Counted from the first letter of the stretch, positions 52,834 to 64,000 are shown. The stretch: 64,000 bases of DNA from Marinobacter maritimus (GCF_007671675.1 NZ_VCGW01000002.1:434001-498000), one strand, 5' to 3'. Notes: generated by a model from the sequence alone, not told the origin. Numbers and translations: made by a program.

Positions 52834-53451
52834 ATGAAGATTTTCGAAACGAAAACTGCACCGAATCCTCGTCGTGTACGCATGTTTATGGCGGAGAAGG
52901 GGTTGCTTGATAAGGCTGAGTTCATTGAGATTGATCTGCAGAAAGGTGAAAACCTGACGCCGGAATACGTGGCGCGTAACCCGATGAAGAAAGTGCCGGT
53001 AATGGAACTGGATGACGGGACCTGCATCTCCGAGACCATGGCCATTTGCCGTTACTTTGAGGAAAGCTATCCGGAGGCGCCGACCCTCTTGGGCGACACC
53101 CCGCTTGAGAAAGCAACAATTGAGCAGTGGGTCAGGTGGATCGAGTTCTACTTCTTTACGCCGACAGGCATGTGTTTCCAGCACACCAGCGGCTATTTCA
53201 AAGACAGGATGAATCCCATCAAGGAATGGGGCGAGGATTGCGGGAAGAGCGTCAACAAGTTTATGGCGTTCCTCAATGATCACCTCGCCGACCGGGAATA
53301 CATCTGCTGCGACCGGTTTACCGCTGTCGACATCAATGCCTTTACCACGGTGGCGTTCGCCCGCGTGGTAAGTATCCGTATTCTGCCCGAGCATACTCAC
53401 CTTCAGGCATGGTATGACCGCATCAAGTCGCGCCCGTCCGCGCAGGCCTGA
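52834..53451 (+). CDS. Glutathione S-transferase family protein
   Basis: A 205-aa glutathione transferase-like protein: N-terminal thioredoxin fold (KIFETKTAPNPRRVRMFMAEKG, then NPMKKVPVMELDDGTCISETMAICRYFEE, with Glu-Thr for the glutathione gamma-glutamyl group) and a helical domain with CCDRFTAVDINAFTTVAFA, the N-capping motif. It lacks the catalytic cysteine of beta-class enzymes at the start. GGAG lies 9 nt before the ATG. It is tail-to-tail with the diguanylate cyclase gene, overlapping 29 bp. Confidence 0.88.
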   Translation: MKIFETKTAPNPRRVRMFMAEKGLLDKAEFIEIDLQKGENLTPEYVARNPMKKVPVMELDDGTCISETMAICRYFEESYPEAPTLLGDTPLEKATIEQWVRWIEFYFFTPTGMCFQHTSGYFKDRMNPIKEWGEDCGKSVNKFMAFLNDHLADREYICCDRFTAVDINAFTTVAFARVVSIRILPEHTHLQAWYDRIKSRPSAQA

Positions 53452-54607
53452 TGTTTGGCAAGTCCTGCTCAGAACATGGGGAGGCCACGGCCTCAGAGCG
53501 GTTGCGGCCGTTTTCCTTGGCCCGGTAAAGAGCATCATCAGCTCGTTTGATGGCGCTGACAATGTCATGGCGCCCCAAGCAACTGGTGACCCCAAGACTG
53601 ATGGTTTGCGGAATACTGTGCTCGCCTGCCAGAATGGGCTCGTCGGCGAGAGATAAACGAATTTTTTCAGCCACTTGCATGGCGCCTTCCAGGCCGGTTT
53701 CGGGTAAAAGCATCAGGACTTCCTCACCACCCCAGCGGCATAAAACGTCCTGCGCGCGCATCTGGCTACCCAACCTGCGCGCGGTTTCCTGCAGTACTAT
53801 ATCCCCGACATTGTGGCCGTAACGGTCATTCACGAGCTTGAACCGGTCGAGATCCCCGAGGATCAGACTGTACCTCGTTCCGTACCGCCGTGCACGGGCA
53901 TGCTCTTTTTCAAGCAAGTGGTGCATGGCCCTGCGGTTCAGTAACCCGGTCAACTGGTCGGTAGTGGCCTGCTCCCGGAGCTGTTGCCGGGCAAGAAACT
54001 CTCCTGCTCTGAGCTGTCTCAGCGCTTCACTCATTACTATGCCGATAAGCATCATGACCAGTGGGTCGAATATGAAAGGCAGTATCTCTGTCAGAGCAAG
54101 GCGCCGTGCCTGGGCGACGAGCGCGAAAATCGCTAAAGGCAGGGCAAATAGCAGCCACCATTCTCTCCAGCCCCTAACAGACAGAATCGCAACCCCGAAA
54201 AAGCTGATGACCATGCCATTGGTGATCTGATACGTGTCGGCAGACACCCCGTTGTAGTGAACCAGAAACAGTGCAAGTATCATGGTCATGACTGAAAGCC
54301 CCATGGCCCTGAGCAAGTAAAGGCTTCGGCACATGGGCTTACCGGTATAATGGGAAAGCAGCGTTAGTAAAGCGCTCAGTAGAACCGGTGTCCGGAAGGC
54401 CAGCTCCGTAAGCCAGAGATCCGGACGGAGGGCGAGACGCAGTTCATGGGTAAACTGGTAGAAAATCACAGTGATCAGGAGAACCCAGGCGGCAACAACG
54501 GCGACCTGGCGTTCCACCATCCGGATGTGGGCTTCATAAGCGGGAAGCCATTGAGGTGGTACCTTTTTATATGGCGGTTTGAGGTCTGAAAATCTCACCA
54601 TCGTCAT
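53423..54607 (-). CDS. Membrane-bound diguanylate cyclase (GGDEF)
   Basis: A protein of about 394 aa. The N-terminal half has about six membrane helices (an unclassified 6TM sensor), then a short helix leads to a GGDEF domain. The A-site reads GGEEV, with Val in the last place of GGEEF, and the inhibitory I-site RAQD lies at the normal distance upstream (RAQDVLCRWGGEE). DLDRFKLVNDRYGHNVGD, the metal and substrate segment, is intact, so it should make c-di-GMP. Start is uncertain: ATGs at 54607, 54601 and 54634 lack strong binding sites. The DUF4202 gene is divergent. Confidence 0.85.
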   Translation of the reverse strand: MTMVRFSDLKPPYKKVPPQWLPAYEAHIRMVERQVAVVAAWVLLITVIFYQFTHELRLALRPDLWLTELAFRTPVLLSALLTLLSHYTGKPMCRSLYLLRAMGLSVMTMILALFLVHYNGVSADTYQITNGMVISFFGVAILSVRGWREWWLLFALPLAIFALVAQARRLALTEILPFIFDPLVMMLIGIVMSEALRQLRAGEFLARQQLREQATTDQLTGLLNRRAMHHLLEKEHARARRYGTRYSLILGDLDRFKLVNDRYGHNVGDIVLQETARRLGSQMRAQDVLCRWGGEEVLMLLPETGLEGAMQVAEKIRLSLADEPILAGEHSIPQTISLGVTSCLGRHDIVSAIKRADDALYRAKENGRNRSEAVASPCSEQDLPNIRPARTGAT

Positions 54608-54697
54608 AATCCGGCTGCCAGTAGTTTCAATCATCAGATAATACGACGCCCGGCGCAATATCCCCTGCGGGGTAATTGTGCCGCTAAAGGAGACGGT

Positions 54698-55306
54698 ATG
54701 GAGCGAGCATCCCTCACGTGTGCTCTGGATACGATTGACAGTGCAAACCGCGCAGATCCAAATAAGGAGACTGTGGCAGACGAGCGCTTGCCCCGAGAGT
54801 ACGTTTACAGCCTGCACATGACTCGTTGGCTGCACGAATTGGAGCCTGCGCCCTCAGAACGGATGCAGATTGCCTGTCGCGCCCAGCACATCGAACGCTG
54901 GAAAATGCCCCGCAGCGATTACCCGGAAGGCCGAAAATCCTATTACGAATGGCGCCAGGCCTGCGGCCGTATGCACGGCCACAGGGCCGCTGAGATTATG
55001 GCGGACTGCGGCTATCCTGCGAGTGAATGCGAGCGTGTTGAGGTGATTCTGACCAAACGGGAGTTGCGTAAAGACGCAGACACCCAGTTGCTCGAAGATG
55101 TTGCCTGCATGGTGTTCCTGGAAAAGTATTTTGCACAGTTTTATGCGGACAACGCCGAATACGAGCGGGAGAAGTGGCTGAGGATTGTACGGCGCACCTG
55201 GGGCAAAATGTCGCCGCGTGCCCATGAGCGGGCTTTAGCGTTATCGACGAAGCTGCCTGAACATTTGCAACTGCTGATGCAGGAAGCGTTGGCGGATCCT
55301 GCCTGA
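54698..55306 (+). CDS. DUF4202 family protein
   Basis: A 202-aa mostly helical cytoplasmic protein. It resembles DUF4202: ALDTIDSANRADPN, CRAQHIERWKMPRSDYPEGRKSYYEWRQACGRMHGHRAAEIM and LEDVACMVFLEKYFAQF. The conserved histidines and acidic residues (RAQHIERW, HGHRAAEI, LEDVAC) suggest a metal-dependent helical phosphohydrolase-like fold, but the function is unknown. The ATG follows AAAGGAGACGGT, a strong site. It is convergent with trpC. Confidence 0.82.
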   Translation: MERASLTCALDTIDSANRADPNKETVADERLPREYVYSLHMTRWLHELEPAPSERMQIACRAQHIERWKMPRSDYPEGRKSYYEWRQACGRMHGHRAAEIMADCGYPASECERVEVILTKRELRKDADTQLLEDVACMVFLEKYFAQFYADNAEYEREKWLRIVRRTWGKMSPRAHERALALSTKLPEHLQLLMQEALADPA

Positions 55307-55335
55307 TTCGCCCCGGGTGCGGGTTTTGTATCTGG

Positions 55336-56151
55336 CTATTGGGGGAAGAACAGCTCTTGCAGCTTCGCGCCCGGGTTATCAGCGCGCATGAAGGATTCGC
55401 CCACCAGAAATCCGTAAATGCCGTGGCCTGTCATGGCTTCCACGTCGGCGCGCGTCATGATGCCGCTTTCGGTGATCGCCAGCCGGTTTTTGCCTATGCG
55501 CTGGTGCAGGTTGAAGGTGGTTTCCAGTGACACTGCGAAGCTGTGCAGGTCGCGGTTGTTGATACCGATCAGCGGTGTGGTCAGCGTCAGTGCGTCGTCC
55601 ATTTCTTCGCTGTTGTGCACTTCTACCAGCACGTCCATGCCAATTTCGTGGGCCGTGCCTTCCAGCTCCTGCATCTGGTCTTTGGTAAGGCAGGCAGCGA
55701 TCAGGAGTATGCAGTCAGCACCGATAGTGCGGGCTTCGTAAACCTGGTAAGGCGCAACCATGAAGTCTTTGCGGATAACCGGCAGGCTGCAGGCGTTGCG
55801 TGCGGCTATCAGGTAGTCTTCGTGGCCCTGGAAAAAGTCGTGGTCAGTAAGTACTGACAAGCATGCGGCGCCGCCTTTTTCGTAGCTTTCGGCGATTTCG
55901 GCGGGCTCAAAGGGGTCCCGGAGTATGCCTTTGCTGGGAGAGGCTTTTTTGATTTCGGCGATGACCGCGGGCGTGCCGGCTTCGATGCGTTGGCGCAGAG
56001 CATTGGTAAAGCCGCGGGTGCCGGGCTGGTCGCCAGCGCGGGCTTTGAGATCCTCAAGGCTGGCGGTAAGCTTGCGGGTCTCGATTTCTTCCCATTTTCT
56101 GTGAACGATTTTGCGCAGGATCGTTGGGGTTTTATCGTTGAGCGTGCTCAT
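55336..56151 (-). CDS. trpC: Indole-3-glycerol phosphate synthase
   Basis: A 271-aa TIM-barrel enzyme, fourth step of tryptophan synthesis. Motifs: [14 protein letters not shown] (catalytic Lys), [55 protein letters not shown] and ESGI. It is monofunctional, without a TrpF domain. The ATG at 56151 has CAGGAAAAAATTTA upstream. It follows trpD by 16 bp in the order trpE-trpG-trpD-trpC. Confidence 0.96.
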   Translation of the reverse strand: MSTLNDKTPTILRKIVHRKWEEIETRKLTASLEDLKARAGDQPGTRGFTNALRQRIEAGTPAVIAEIKKASPSKGILRDPFEPAEIAESYEKGGAACLSVLTDHDFFQGHEDYLIAARNACSLPVIRKDFMVAPYQVYEARTIGADCILLIAACLTKDQMQELEGTAHEIGMDVLVEVHNSEEMDDALTLTTPLIGINNRDLHSFAVSLETTFNLHQRIGKNRLAITESGIMTRADVEAMTGHGIYGFLVGESFMRADNPGAKLQELFFPQ

Positions 56152-56167
56152 TAAATTTTTTCCTGAC

Positions 56168-57196
56168 TCAGAAACAATGGGAAAAATCTGCCAGTTCTGC
56201 CAGTTTGCCGGCGGCCAAGCCTGAGCCCATGGCGTCCAGGGCCATTTCCACGCCCATTTTAGCGGTTGGGGCCAGGCCGGCAATGTAGATGGCTGCGCCG
56301 GCGTTGAGGGCGATCAGGTCCCGGGCTTTTTCCGCCATTTCGTCGTGGCCGCGGCCGAAGGCGGCTTTGATCAGGTTCAGGGATTCTTCGGCGGTATCAA
56401 CAGACAGGCCTACCAGGGTCTGGCTTTTGATGCCGAGATCTTCCGGGGTGATGTCGTATTCTGTGATTTCGCCGTTTTTCAGCTCAGCCACGTGGGTGGC
56501 GCTAGCCAGGCTGATTTCGTCGAGGCCGTCTTTGGAGGCCACCACCATGATGTGTTCGGAACCCAGCTTTTGCAGTACTTCGGCCATGGGGCGGCACAGG
56601 GCTCTGCTGAACACGCCCAGTAACTGGCGTTTGACGCCCGCCGGGTTGGTCATGGGGCCGAGGATGTTGAACAGGGTACGGCAGCCCATTTCCTTGCGCG
56701 GGCCAACGGCGTGTTTCATGGCACCGTGATGAGCCGGGGCGAACATGAAGCCGACACCAATCTGCTCTACACAACGGGCAACCTGTTCCGGGGTGAGGTT
56801 GAGGTTGATTCCCGCCTGTTCGATCAGGTCGGCGCTGCCGCTTTTGGAAGAAACAGCACGGTTGCCGTGTTTGGCGACAAAGCCGCCGGCGGCGGCGACA
56901 ACGAAAGCGGAGGCTGAGGATACGTTGAACAGGTTGGCGCCGTCACCGCCTGTGCCTACGATATCCACCAAAGGTTCGGCTTTGATGGTTACGCCGGAGA
57001 CCAGCTCACGCATGACTTCCACGGCGCCGGTGATTTCGTCGACGGTTTCGCTTTTGATGCGCAGACCCATCAGCAGGGCGCCGATCTGGGCGTCGGTGGC
57101 TTCGCCGTTCATGACGATGCTCATTACCTGTTTCATTTCTTCCCGGGACATATCGAGGTTTTCGGCCACCCGGTTCAGTGCGTCTTTCATGTTCAT
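56168..57196 (-). CDS. trpD: Anthranilate phosphoribosyltransferase
   Basis: A 342-aa enzyme transferring phosphoribose to anthranilate. [15 protein letters not shown] is the PRPP-binding GTGGD loop; [33 protein letters not shown] and [22 protein letters not shown] are family stretches. The ATG at 57196 is preferred to that two codons on, as AAGG lies 8 nt before it. It is 16 bp after trpG. Confidence 0.97.
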   Translation of the reverse strand: MNMKDALNRVAENLDMSREEMKQVMSIVMNGEATDAQIGALLMGLRIKSETVDEITGAVEVMRELVSGVTIKAEPLVDIVGTGGDGANLFNVSSASAFVVAAAGGFVAKHGNRAVSSKSGSADLIEQAGINLNLTPEQVARCVEQIGVGFMFAPAHHGAMKHAVGPRKEMGCRTLFNILGPMTNPAGVKRQLLGVFSRALCRPMAEVLQKLGSEHIMVVASKDGLDEISLASATHVAELKNGEITEYDITPEDLGIKSQTLVGLSVDTAEESLNLIKAAFGRGHDEMAEKARDLIALNAGAAIYIAGLAPTAKMGVEMALDAMGSGLAAGKLAELADFSHCF

Positions 57197-57212
57197 TGGC
57201 TTTGCCTTTTTA

Positions 57213-57791
57213 TTAGGTTCGCAGGAAGTTGCGCAGCAGTTCGTGGCCCTGTTCGCTCATGATCGATTCCGGGTGGAACTGCACCCCTTCGACGGCCAGG
57301 GTTTTGTGGCGCACCCCCATGATTTCTTCCACGCTGCCGTCGCTGTTGCGAGTCCAGGCGGTTACTTCCAGGCATTCCGGCAGGCTGGCTTGCTCGATCA
57401 CCAGACTGTGATAGCGGGTGGCCTGCAACGGGTTGTTGAGGCCGCGGAACGCGCCGGTGCTGTGGTGGTAAACCGGTGAAACCTTACCGTGCATCACTCG
57501 ACCGGCGCGGATAATCTTGCCGCCGAATACCTGGCCGATAGCCTGATGGCCCAGGCAGATACCGAGAATGGGGATCTTGCCGGCAAAATGCCGGATAACG
57601 TCCATGGAAACCCCGGCTTCATTCGGTGTGCACGGGCCGGGAGAGATTACCAGCCGTTCGGGATTCAGTGCCTCAATCTGCTCCACAGTGATTTCGTCGT
57701 TGCGGTGCACCTGCACATCGGCGCCCAGCTCAGCGAGATACTGCACCACGTTGTAGGTGAAGGAATCGTAGTTGTCGATCATCAATAGCAT
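57213..57791 (-). CDS. trpG: Anthranilate synthase component II (glutamine amidotransferase)
   Basis: A 192-aa class I amidotransferase that supplies ammonia to TrpE and perhaps to PabB. The catalytic Cys is in [11 protein letters not shown], with His-Glu in [32 protein letters not shown] is the usual N-terminus. The ATG follows GAGGGAAATATC, 15 bp after trpE. In P. aeruginosa an inserted element separates trpE from trpG; here they are adjacent. Confidence 0.96.
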   Translation of the reverse strand: MLLMIDNYDSFTYNVVQYLAELGADVQVHRNDEITVEQIEALNPERLVISPGPCTPNEAGVSMDVIRHFAGKIPILGICLGHQAIGQVFGGKIIRAGRVMHGKVSPVYHHSTGAFRGLNNPLQATRYHSLVIEQASLPECLEVTAWTRNSDGSVEEIMGVRHKTLAVEGVQFHPESIMSEQGHELLRNFLRT

Positions 57792-57806
57792 GATATTTCC
57801 CTCGCC

Positions 57807-59315
57807 TCAGTGGTCAAAATCGTTGTAGGTCATTGCGACCGCGCGGAAGATGGCGCGGCCCTTGTTCATGGTTTCTTTCCACTCAAGGCGAGGTATCGAA
57901 TCGGCCACTATGCCGGCACCGGCCTGTATGTGCAGGGTTTTGTCCTTGATCACGGCGGTGCGGATGGCGATGGCGGTGTCCATGTTGCCGTTGAACGAAA
58001 GGTAGCCCACGGCGCCGCCATAGACGCCACGCTTTACCGGCTCCAGTTCATCAATGATTTCCATGGCTCGGGTTTTCGGGGCGCCGCTCAGAGTGCCGGC
58101 AGGCAGGGTGGCCTTGAGTACGTCGAGGCAACTGGTGCCGTCTTTTACCTGACCGGTTACGTTGGACACTATGTGCATCACGTGGGAGTAACGTTCTACC
58201 GCCATTTTCTCGGTTAGCCTAACGGTGCCGGTTTCCGACACGCGGCCCGCATCGTTGCGACCCAGATCAATCAGCATCAGGTGTTCGGCGATTTCTTTCG
58301 GGTCGGCCAGCAATTCGGCTTCCAGGGCCCGGTCTTCGGCGTCGGTGGCGCCGCGTTTGCGGGTACCGGCGATGGGGCGCACGGTGACCTCCCGGTCTTC
58401 CATACGCGCCAGGATTTCCGGCGATGAGCCGACAATATGGAAATCATCCAGATCAAGGAAGTACATGTAAGGTGACGGATTGAGTACCCTTAGCGAGCGG
58501 TACAGATTCAGCGGCGGAGCTTCAAAAGGGATCGACATACGTTGGGAAATGACGGTTTGCATGACGTCGCCATCCAGCACGTAGTCTTTGATTTTATCGA
58601 CGGCGGCCTCGAATTTTTCCTGGCTGAAACCGGACACAAACTCGCTTTCGTCGACGGTTTTGCCGCGCAGATGTTCCGGTGTTTTCGGAGTGTTGGCGGT
58701 TTTCCGGTGCAGTTGCTGTTCGAGTTCGTCGAGCCTTAGTTGAGCCTGTTCGTAACCGCCTTCATCGGCCGGATCTACGTGCACAATCAGATGCAGCTTG
58801 CCGCGCAGGTTATCGAACACCACCAGTTCATTGGATACCATCAGTAGTATGTCGGGCGTGCCAATGCGATCCGGGGGGCAGCTGGTTGCAAGGCGCTTTT
58901 CGATATAGCGCACTGTGTCGTAGCCAAAGTAGCCGACCAAACCGCCGTTGAAGCGGGGTAATTCCTCCAGGTCTGGCGCATTAAAGCGCTCCTGATAGCT
59001 GGCAACAAACGCAAGTGGGTCGTCTACCTCAGCGCTCTCTACCAACTCGCCCCGGCGGTCCACCAACTCGCCGTGCCGGCGAATCTCTATGCGGTGGTCA
59101 TATACTTTGAGCACTTCCTGGCTAGGCAGGCCGATGATGGAATAACGGCCCCATTTTTCGCCGCCCTGTACCGATTCAAACAGGTAAGAATAAGGCCCGC
59201 TGGCCAGCTTGAGGTACGTGCTTAAAGGGGTGTCCATGTCCGCAAGTACTTCGCGGTACACGGGTATACGGTTGAAGCCGGCGTGTGCCAGCTTGCGGAA
59301 TTGTTCGGAGTTCAT
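57807..59315 (-). CDS. trpE: Anthranilate synthase component I
   Basis: A 502-aa chorismate-binding enzyme, first step of tryptophan synthesis. The N-terminal tryptophan-feedback region includes LLES-like [21 protein letters not shown]; the catalytic core shows [59 protein letters not shown] and the C-terminal [25 protein letters not shown]. The ATG follows CAGGAAGC. The 196-bp leader after gph has no run of tryptophan codons that I could find, so no attenuator peptide is proposed. Confidence 0.97.
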   Translation of the reverse strand: MNSEQFRKLAHAGFNRIPVYREVLADMDTPLSTYLKLASGPYSYLFESVQGGEKWGRYSIIGLPSQEVLKVYDHRIEIRRHGELVDRRGELVESAEVDDPLAFVASYQERFNAPDLEELPRFNGGLVGYFGYDTVRYIEKRLATSCPPDRIGTPDILLMVSNELVVFDNLRGKLHLIVHVDPADEGGYEQAQLRLDELEQQLHRKTANTPKTPEHLRGKTVDESEFVSGFSQEKFEAAVDKIKDYVLDGDVMQTVISQRMSIPFEAPPLNLYRSLRVLNPSPYMYFLDLDDFHIVGSSPEILARMEDREVTVRPIAGTRKRGATDAEDRALEAELLADPKEIAEHLMLIDLGRNDAGRVSETGTVRLTEKMAVERYSHVMHIVSNVTGQVKDGTSCLDVLKATLPAGTLSGAPKTRAMEIIDELEPVKRGVYGGAVGYLSFNGNMDTAIAIRTAVIKDKTLHIQAGAGIVADSIPRLEWKETMNKGRAIFRAVAMTYNDFDH

Positions 59316-59511
59316 GGTCGGGCTTCCTGGAATCTGATCTGCGTTCGAGCAGGCGCTCGCTTGATGCCTGGCTGAGTGTTTTCAGCCGGTACGCCATCGC
59401 CACCATCGTGTTGCGCGGGTTGTGAGGATGCCTCGCGCTGCAGTCAGATTCAGTCCCTGCACGGCAGGAATCTCCCGAATTGAAAAGAATTAACGTTCAA
59501 GACCTGAGAGG

Positions 59512-60201
59512 TTACAAAAGCTCGCTCAGGGAATCAACCACAGCGTCTGCTCCCAGTGCCTGTACTGAACGGCCAAAGTTGTAGCCATAGGTGACCGCTA
59601 CACAGGGAATGCCCGCTGCCTGGGCGGCACTGACGTCTGCCGCCGAGTCGCCCACCATCACAGTGGTGCCACGGCTACCCTGAAGTGCTTCCATGGCATG
59701 GAGCAGCGGCGCAGGATCCGGTTTTTTCGTGCTCAGCGTATCGCCGCCAACCACCAGTTCGAAATGATGTTCCAAGCCCATCTGCTCAAGCAGAGGGCTC
59801 ACAAACTGTTCAGGTTTGTTTGTCACAACGGCCATGCGGCAGCCACGTCCACTCAGTGTTTCAAGGCAGGCCTCAACACCGGCGAAGACCGTTGAATGCT
59901 GGCCGTTGAGTTGCTGATAGTTCTGGTAAAAGAGTTTCAGCGAATCGTTGAATAGGGCTTCGTCACCGTTCGTTGCTGGCTTCCAGTCCGCCTTGCCGGC
60001 CAGGGCCCGTCGCATCAGGATGGGGGAGCCGTGACCCACCCATTGGCGTACCTGTTCGATCCCGGCTGGCTTGCGCCCCAACTGCTCAAGCGTCAGGTCA
60101 ACGGCAGCTGCGAGATCCGGCGCGCTGTCTACCAGGGTGCCGTCGAGATCAAACAGGGCAACACCCGGCCAGCGGGCGTTAAACAGGCCGGCCAGGCTCA
60201 T
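59512..60201 (-). CDS. gph: Phosphoglycolate phosphatase
   Basis: A 229-aa HAD-superfamily phosphatase. The nucleophile is D18 in [10 protein letters not shown] (15-24), motif II is VVTNKPE with the lysine, and motif III is MVGDSAADV. It removes 2-phosphoglycolate from oxidative DNA damage and similar sources. Its ATG overlaps the rpe stop by 4 bp, and trpE follows after 196 bp: the rpe-gph-trpE order of Pseudomonas. Confidence 0.94.
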   Translation of the reverse strand: MSLAGLFNARWPGVALFDLDGTLVDSAPDLAAAVDLTLEQLGRKPAGIEQVRQWVGHGSPILMRRALAGKADWKPATNGDEALFNDSLKLFYQNYQQLNGQHSTVFAGVEACLETLSGRGCRMAVVTNKPEQFVSPLLEQMGLEHHFELVVGGDTLSTKKPDPAPLLHAMEALQGSRGTTVMVGDSAADVSAAQAAGIPCVAVTYGYNFGRSVQALGADAVVDSLSELL

Positions 60202-60899
60202 TGGCCCGGAACCGTGTGGCCCAGTGCCATGCGTGCGTGTTCAAGCTCCACGCGCATCGTATCGATGGTGGCTTTGTAATCGTCGGTATTGAAAATAGCC
60301 GAGCCCGCGACAAAGGTATCTGCCCCGGCTTCAGCAATTTCACGGATGTTGTCTGTTTTTACTCCGCCATCGATTTCCAGCCGGATGTTGTAGTTGCTGG
60401 CATCAATGCGCTTGCGGGCTTCCCGCAGCTTGTCCAGGGTGCCGGGAATGAACTTCTGGCCGCCGAAGCCAGGATTCACCGACATCATCAGCACCATGTC
60501 GAGTTTGTCCATCACGTGATCCATGTGATGCAGCGGAGTGGCCGGGTTGAAAACCAGTCCGGCCTTGCAGCCACCCTCGCGAATCAGTTGCAGGGAGCGA
60601 TCAATGTGCCGGGACGCCTCGGGATGGAAGGTGATATAGCTGGCACCGGCGTCAATAAACATGCGAATCAGGTCGTCCACCGGCGATACCATCAGGTGTA
60701 CGTCGATAGGTGCGGTAACACCATGCTTGCGCAATGCTTCACACACCATCGGCCCGATGGTCAGGTTAGGCACATAATGGTTGTCCATCACGTCGAAATG
60801 CACCACGTCTGCGCCGGCGGACAGAACGTTATCCACTTCTTCGCCCAGGCGGGCAAAATCGGCAGACAGAATGGACGGGGCAATCAGATAAGGATTCAT
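60198..60899 (-). CDS. rpe: Ribulose-phosphate 3-epimerase
   Basis: A 233-aa TIM-barrel epimerase of the pentose phosphate pathway. Family motifs: [32 protein letters not shown] (metal His and Asp), [20 protein letters not shown] and LEIDGGV. The ATG at 60899 gives the usual MNPYLIAPS start; a further six codons upstream are unsupported. It is coupled to gph by an ATGA overlap and divergent from the DUF3530 gene. Confidence 0.97.
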   Translation of the reverse strand: MNPYLIAPSILSADFARLGEEVDNVLSAGADVVHFDVMDNHYVPNLTIGPMVCEALRKHGVTAPIDVHLMVSPVDDLIRMFIDAGASYITFHPEASRHIDRSLQLIREGGCKAGLVFNPATPLHHMDHVMDKLDMVLMMSVNPGFGGQKFIPGTLDKLREARKRIDASNYNIRLEIDGGVKTDNIREIAEAGADTFVAGSAIFNTDDYKATIDTMRVELEHARMALGHTVPGQ

Positions 60900-60989
60900 C
60901 ACGGTTCTCGCAAACAATTGGCAGCCATTGATAATAATGACAGTCTAACAGCACAAGAGCGTGTTTTCGTAGCCAGAGGAGCAGGAACT

Positions 60990-61928
60990 GTGCGCCGATT
61001 CAGAACAATAAGCCGAAACGGCTACCGCAGGCGCCCAGCTGGCTGGTTGCTGGCTTTGGCATTAGCGGGCAGCGTTTTGCCAGCGGCTGCCAAGGAAAAT
61101 AAGGCGCCGGAAACGCCCGCTCAGTCGCCGGCGAACGAAGTGCGCGGAGTCGTGTCGTCCGGGTTGGGTGAGTGGGGCTTGAACCAGAGATTTCCGGATG
61201 CAGCACTCTGGCTTGATCTTGAGGACGACTCCCGCACCTTGGCGCTGTTCTGGCCCGAGATGGAGCCCCCCGCCAGAGGCGCGCTGATCATTCTGGCGGA
61301 TGAAGGTGAAAATGCAGAATCGGGGTTGGCAGGCACTCTGGCCAGGGAGTTGGCGCACCGGAAGTTTGCCGTGCTTGCGCTTGGTCTGGAGCCACCATCG
61401 GCGGCCCTTGAACAAATTATGGAGCGTCCGCGACCCACGCCAGAGCTGCAGTCCGAAGAACCCAGCCCGGATACCGGCAGCCCGGCCACAATAGATGTCA
61501 TGGCGCCAGACGCTGTGGATGATTTGGAAGTCGCCTACAGGGAGCATATCCGCGAGGAGCTTGTGGCCGGCGCCGCCGAACTTGGAAAGCGTGAATACGA
61601 GCTTATCGGTGTGATCGGTATTGGACGAGGAGGCAATCATGTCGTTGCCTATGCGGTGGAACTGGAAACACCTCCAGCCCTGATCTGGGTCGGGCCGAAA
61701 TTCTACCCCCATGACGCCAGCCGGCTGGCCGCAACACTGGAGAAAGCGTCCGTGCCGCGTATTCTGGAGCTTTCGCTGTCCGACACAGGAGAGCAGCGCG
61801 AGGCCGGGCTGAAGCGCGCCAGGGTGCCAGGGTTCAGTGTTCAGTCTATGGGGTCCTACGCGCCCTTTGTGTCGCGAGACGGAAAGGCGCTTGCGGGCAG
61901 AATTTCGGCCTGGCTCAAGCCAGAGTAG
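60990..61928 (+). CDS. DUF3530 family exported alpha/beta-hydrolase-like protein
   Basis: A 312-aa protein starting at GTG 60990, set by GGAGCAGGA upstream. A signal peptide covers about 1-34 (LLALALAGSVLPAAA). The rest resembles DUF3530: LFWPEMEPPARGALIILADEGENAES, LARELAHRKFAVLALGLEPP, then IGVIGIGRGGNHVVAYAVE. The usual Ser elbow GxSxG is replaced by GIGRGG, so hydrolase activity is doubtful. A variable acidic, proline-rich stretch lies at about 148-170. Function unknown. Confidence 0.8.
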   Translation: MRRFRTISRNGYRRRPAGWLLALALAGSVLPAAAKENKAPETPAQSPANEVRGVVSSGLGEWGLNQRFPDAALWLDLEDDSRTLALFWPEMEPPARGALIILADEGENAESGLAGTLARELAHRKFAVLALGLEPPSAALEQIMERPRPTPELQSEEPSPDTGSPATIDVMAPDAVDDLEVAYREHIREELVAGAAELGKREYELIGVIGIGRGGNHVVAYAVELETPPALIWVGPKFYPHDASRLAATLEKASVPRILELSLSDTGEQREAGLKRARVPGFSVQSMGSYAPFVSRDGKALAGRISAWLKPE

Positions 61929-61941
61929 CGCTTGTTGTGGG

Positions 61942-62694
61942 CTATTGTTGATGTCGCCTGATCAGCTCCCATGCCTGCTGGTAACGCAGAAGCCGCTCTT
62001 TGGCTAGCGCGAGCTCTGCGCCGCTGAGTTGCTGTTGTGCCAGCTTGTCCGGATGGCACTCGGATACTTTCTTTCGGTAAACGCGCTTGACTGCCGTAAG
62101 TGGGTCTCGTCGGGTGACCCCAAGCAGGGCGAAAGCCTGTTCGAGTGTAGCCGGCTTTGAGGGTGCATCGCTGAAATCACCCCAAACACGGCTGGCGTAG
62201 CTGTCGAATATATCTTCGCTGATGGTGACCGGCAGGCCAATCTGGTCAATGGTATCCTCACACCGGTAGCGGCGGGGCTTGGCCGGCCGGCCCCTGAGCT
62301 GAGCTGCGTGACACAGGCAGATGGCCACTTTCAGGGCCGGCGCAGGCGAGATGCGGTGGCTGAGCCTTAATGTGAGGCCCGTGAAGGATGGAATCTGTTC
62401 CGATGCTTTGCCTTTTTGAAAACTGCTGATGGCTTTGCGTCTTTGCCTTTTGGATAGCGCCAGCGCCGTGATAAGGCTTTCAGCGAAACCGATGTCCTGC
62501 TCTGACACACGCCCTTCCGCTTTCGCGATATAGCCCAGAAAGAAAAACAGGGGGCGCCGACACCAGCGCGGCAGGCGAGTCTGGCCCATCAGCTTTTGTG
62601 CCTGGTGATCAGCGACTGAGAGCTTTTTCAGCAGGCCGGAGAAAGCGGCTTCCATTCGCGGCGACAGGGCTGGGTGCGCAGAATGGGTTGGCAT
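61942..62694 (-). CDS. DjlA-like J-domain protein with TerB-like region
   Basis: A 250-aa protein. The N-terminal half (about 40-130) resembles the TerB/DjlA helical domain (FLGYIAKAEGRVSEQDIGFAESLI). The C-terminal 65 residues form a J domain with the invariant HPD (SECHPDKLAQQQL) and a DjlA-like tail (LAKERLLRYQQAWELIRR), which would stimulate DnaK. Unlike E. coli DjlA it has no clear N-terminal membrane helix. The ATG at 62694 lies 4 nt after the murU stop, so it belongs to the amgK-murU operon. Confidence 0.82.
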   Translation of the reverse strand: MPTHSAHPALSPRMEAAFSGLLKKLSVADHQAQKLMGQTRLPRWCRRPLFFFLGYIAKAEGRVSEQDIGFAESLITALALSKRQRRKAISSFQKGKASEQIPSFTGLTLRLSHRISPAPALKVAICLCHAAQLRGRPAKPRRYRCEDTIDQIGLPVTISEDIFDSYASRVWGDFSDAPSKPATLEQAFALLGVTRRDPLTAVKRVYRKKVSECHPDKLAQQQLSGAELALAKERLLRYQQAWELIRRHQQ

Positions 62695-62698
62695 TGCG

Positions 62699-64000
<1,302 letters not shown>

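Noticed and set aside
59316..59511. Possible trp attenuator leader peptide before trpE
   Set aside because: I found no short frame with clustered tryptophan codons and no terminator/antiterminator pair; only the ribosome binding site CAGGAAGC is clear.
60201..60989. Plus-strand frame joined upstream to the DUF3530 protein
   Set aside because: The first 263 codons are antisense to rpe. The GTG at 60990 with a good binding site and a signal peptide is the true start.

Overview
The window looks like chromosomal DNA of a marine gammaproteobacterium close to Marinobacter. This is inferred from protein resemblance and from gene order matching Pseudomonas and, in places, E. coli: engB-cytochrome c4-dsbA-EEP, rpmG-rpmB-radC|coaBC-dut-algC-argB, prkB/speD/yhfA/crp, rpe-gph-trpEGDC and amgK-murU. 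Genes are densely packed. Only one gap (52491-52833) exceeds 300 bases, and I found no rRNA, tRNA, CRISPR array, prophage or intact insertion sequence.

Layout. 0-7.1 kb: Pit phosphate permease, an 89-aa orphan, PLP-dependent aspartate decarboxylase (PanP), a DUF503 protein, and a TetR-AidB-type acyl-CoA dehydrogenase pair. 7.1-13.8 kb: a SutA-like small protein, a lipase foldase with no lipase beside it, hemB, ppk1, a DUF945 protein and coaD. 13.8-18.5 kb: a likely alcohol-to-acid oxidation cassette (GMC oxidoreductase, Tat-lipoprotein small subunit, coniferyl-type aldehyde dehydrogenase) with a divergent TetR gene and a perfect 16-bp palindrome between them. 18.6-32.7 kb: housekeeping genes (engB, cytochrome c4, dsbA, rpmG, rpmB, radC, coaBC, dut, a membrane-fused algC) leading into argB-hypothetical-argE-argA. 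32.7-41 kb: a predicted aminopeptidase lipoprotein, a 1250-aa PilZ-DUF1631-GGDEF-EAL protein with degenerate catalytic motifs, prkB, speD, an OsmC-family protein and crp/vfr.

41-55.3 kb is the most accessory part: an epoxide-hydrolase-like protein, molybdate transport (modABC), a lysophospholipase and sterol desaturase pair, two glutathione S-transferases, a multi-domain lipoprotein, a solute-binding lipoprotein, a glycine betaine/proline uptake operon (proXWV), a diguanylate cyclase and a DUF4202 protein. In Pseudomonas aeruginosa trpGDC sits directly beside vfr, so this block looks like an interruption of that neighbourhood. 55.3-64 kb: trpC, trpD, trpG, trpE, gph and rpe, a DUF3530 protein, then a peptidoglycan-recycling operon (amgK, cut by the window end, then murU) followed by a J-domain protein.

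Shared themes: coenzyme A supply (panP, coaBC, coaD), phosphate handling (pit, ppk1), osmoprotection (proXWV), c-di-GMP and cAMP signalling (1250-aa protein, GGDEF protein, Crp), and arginine and tryptophan synthesis. The least explained items are a pair of 111-bp intergenic inverted repeats, the internal start candidate in algC, the orphan foldase, the SutA-like protein, the degenerate 1250-aa protein and the uncharacterised protein between argB and argE. I did not find a clear defence system or another wholly new multi-gene system.
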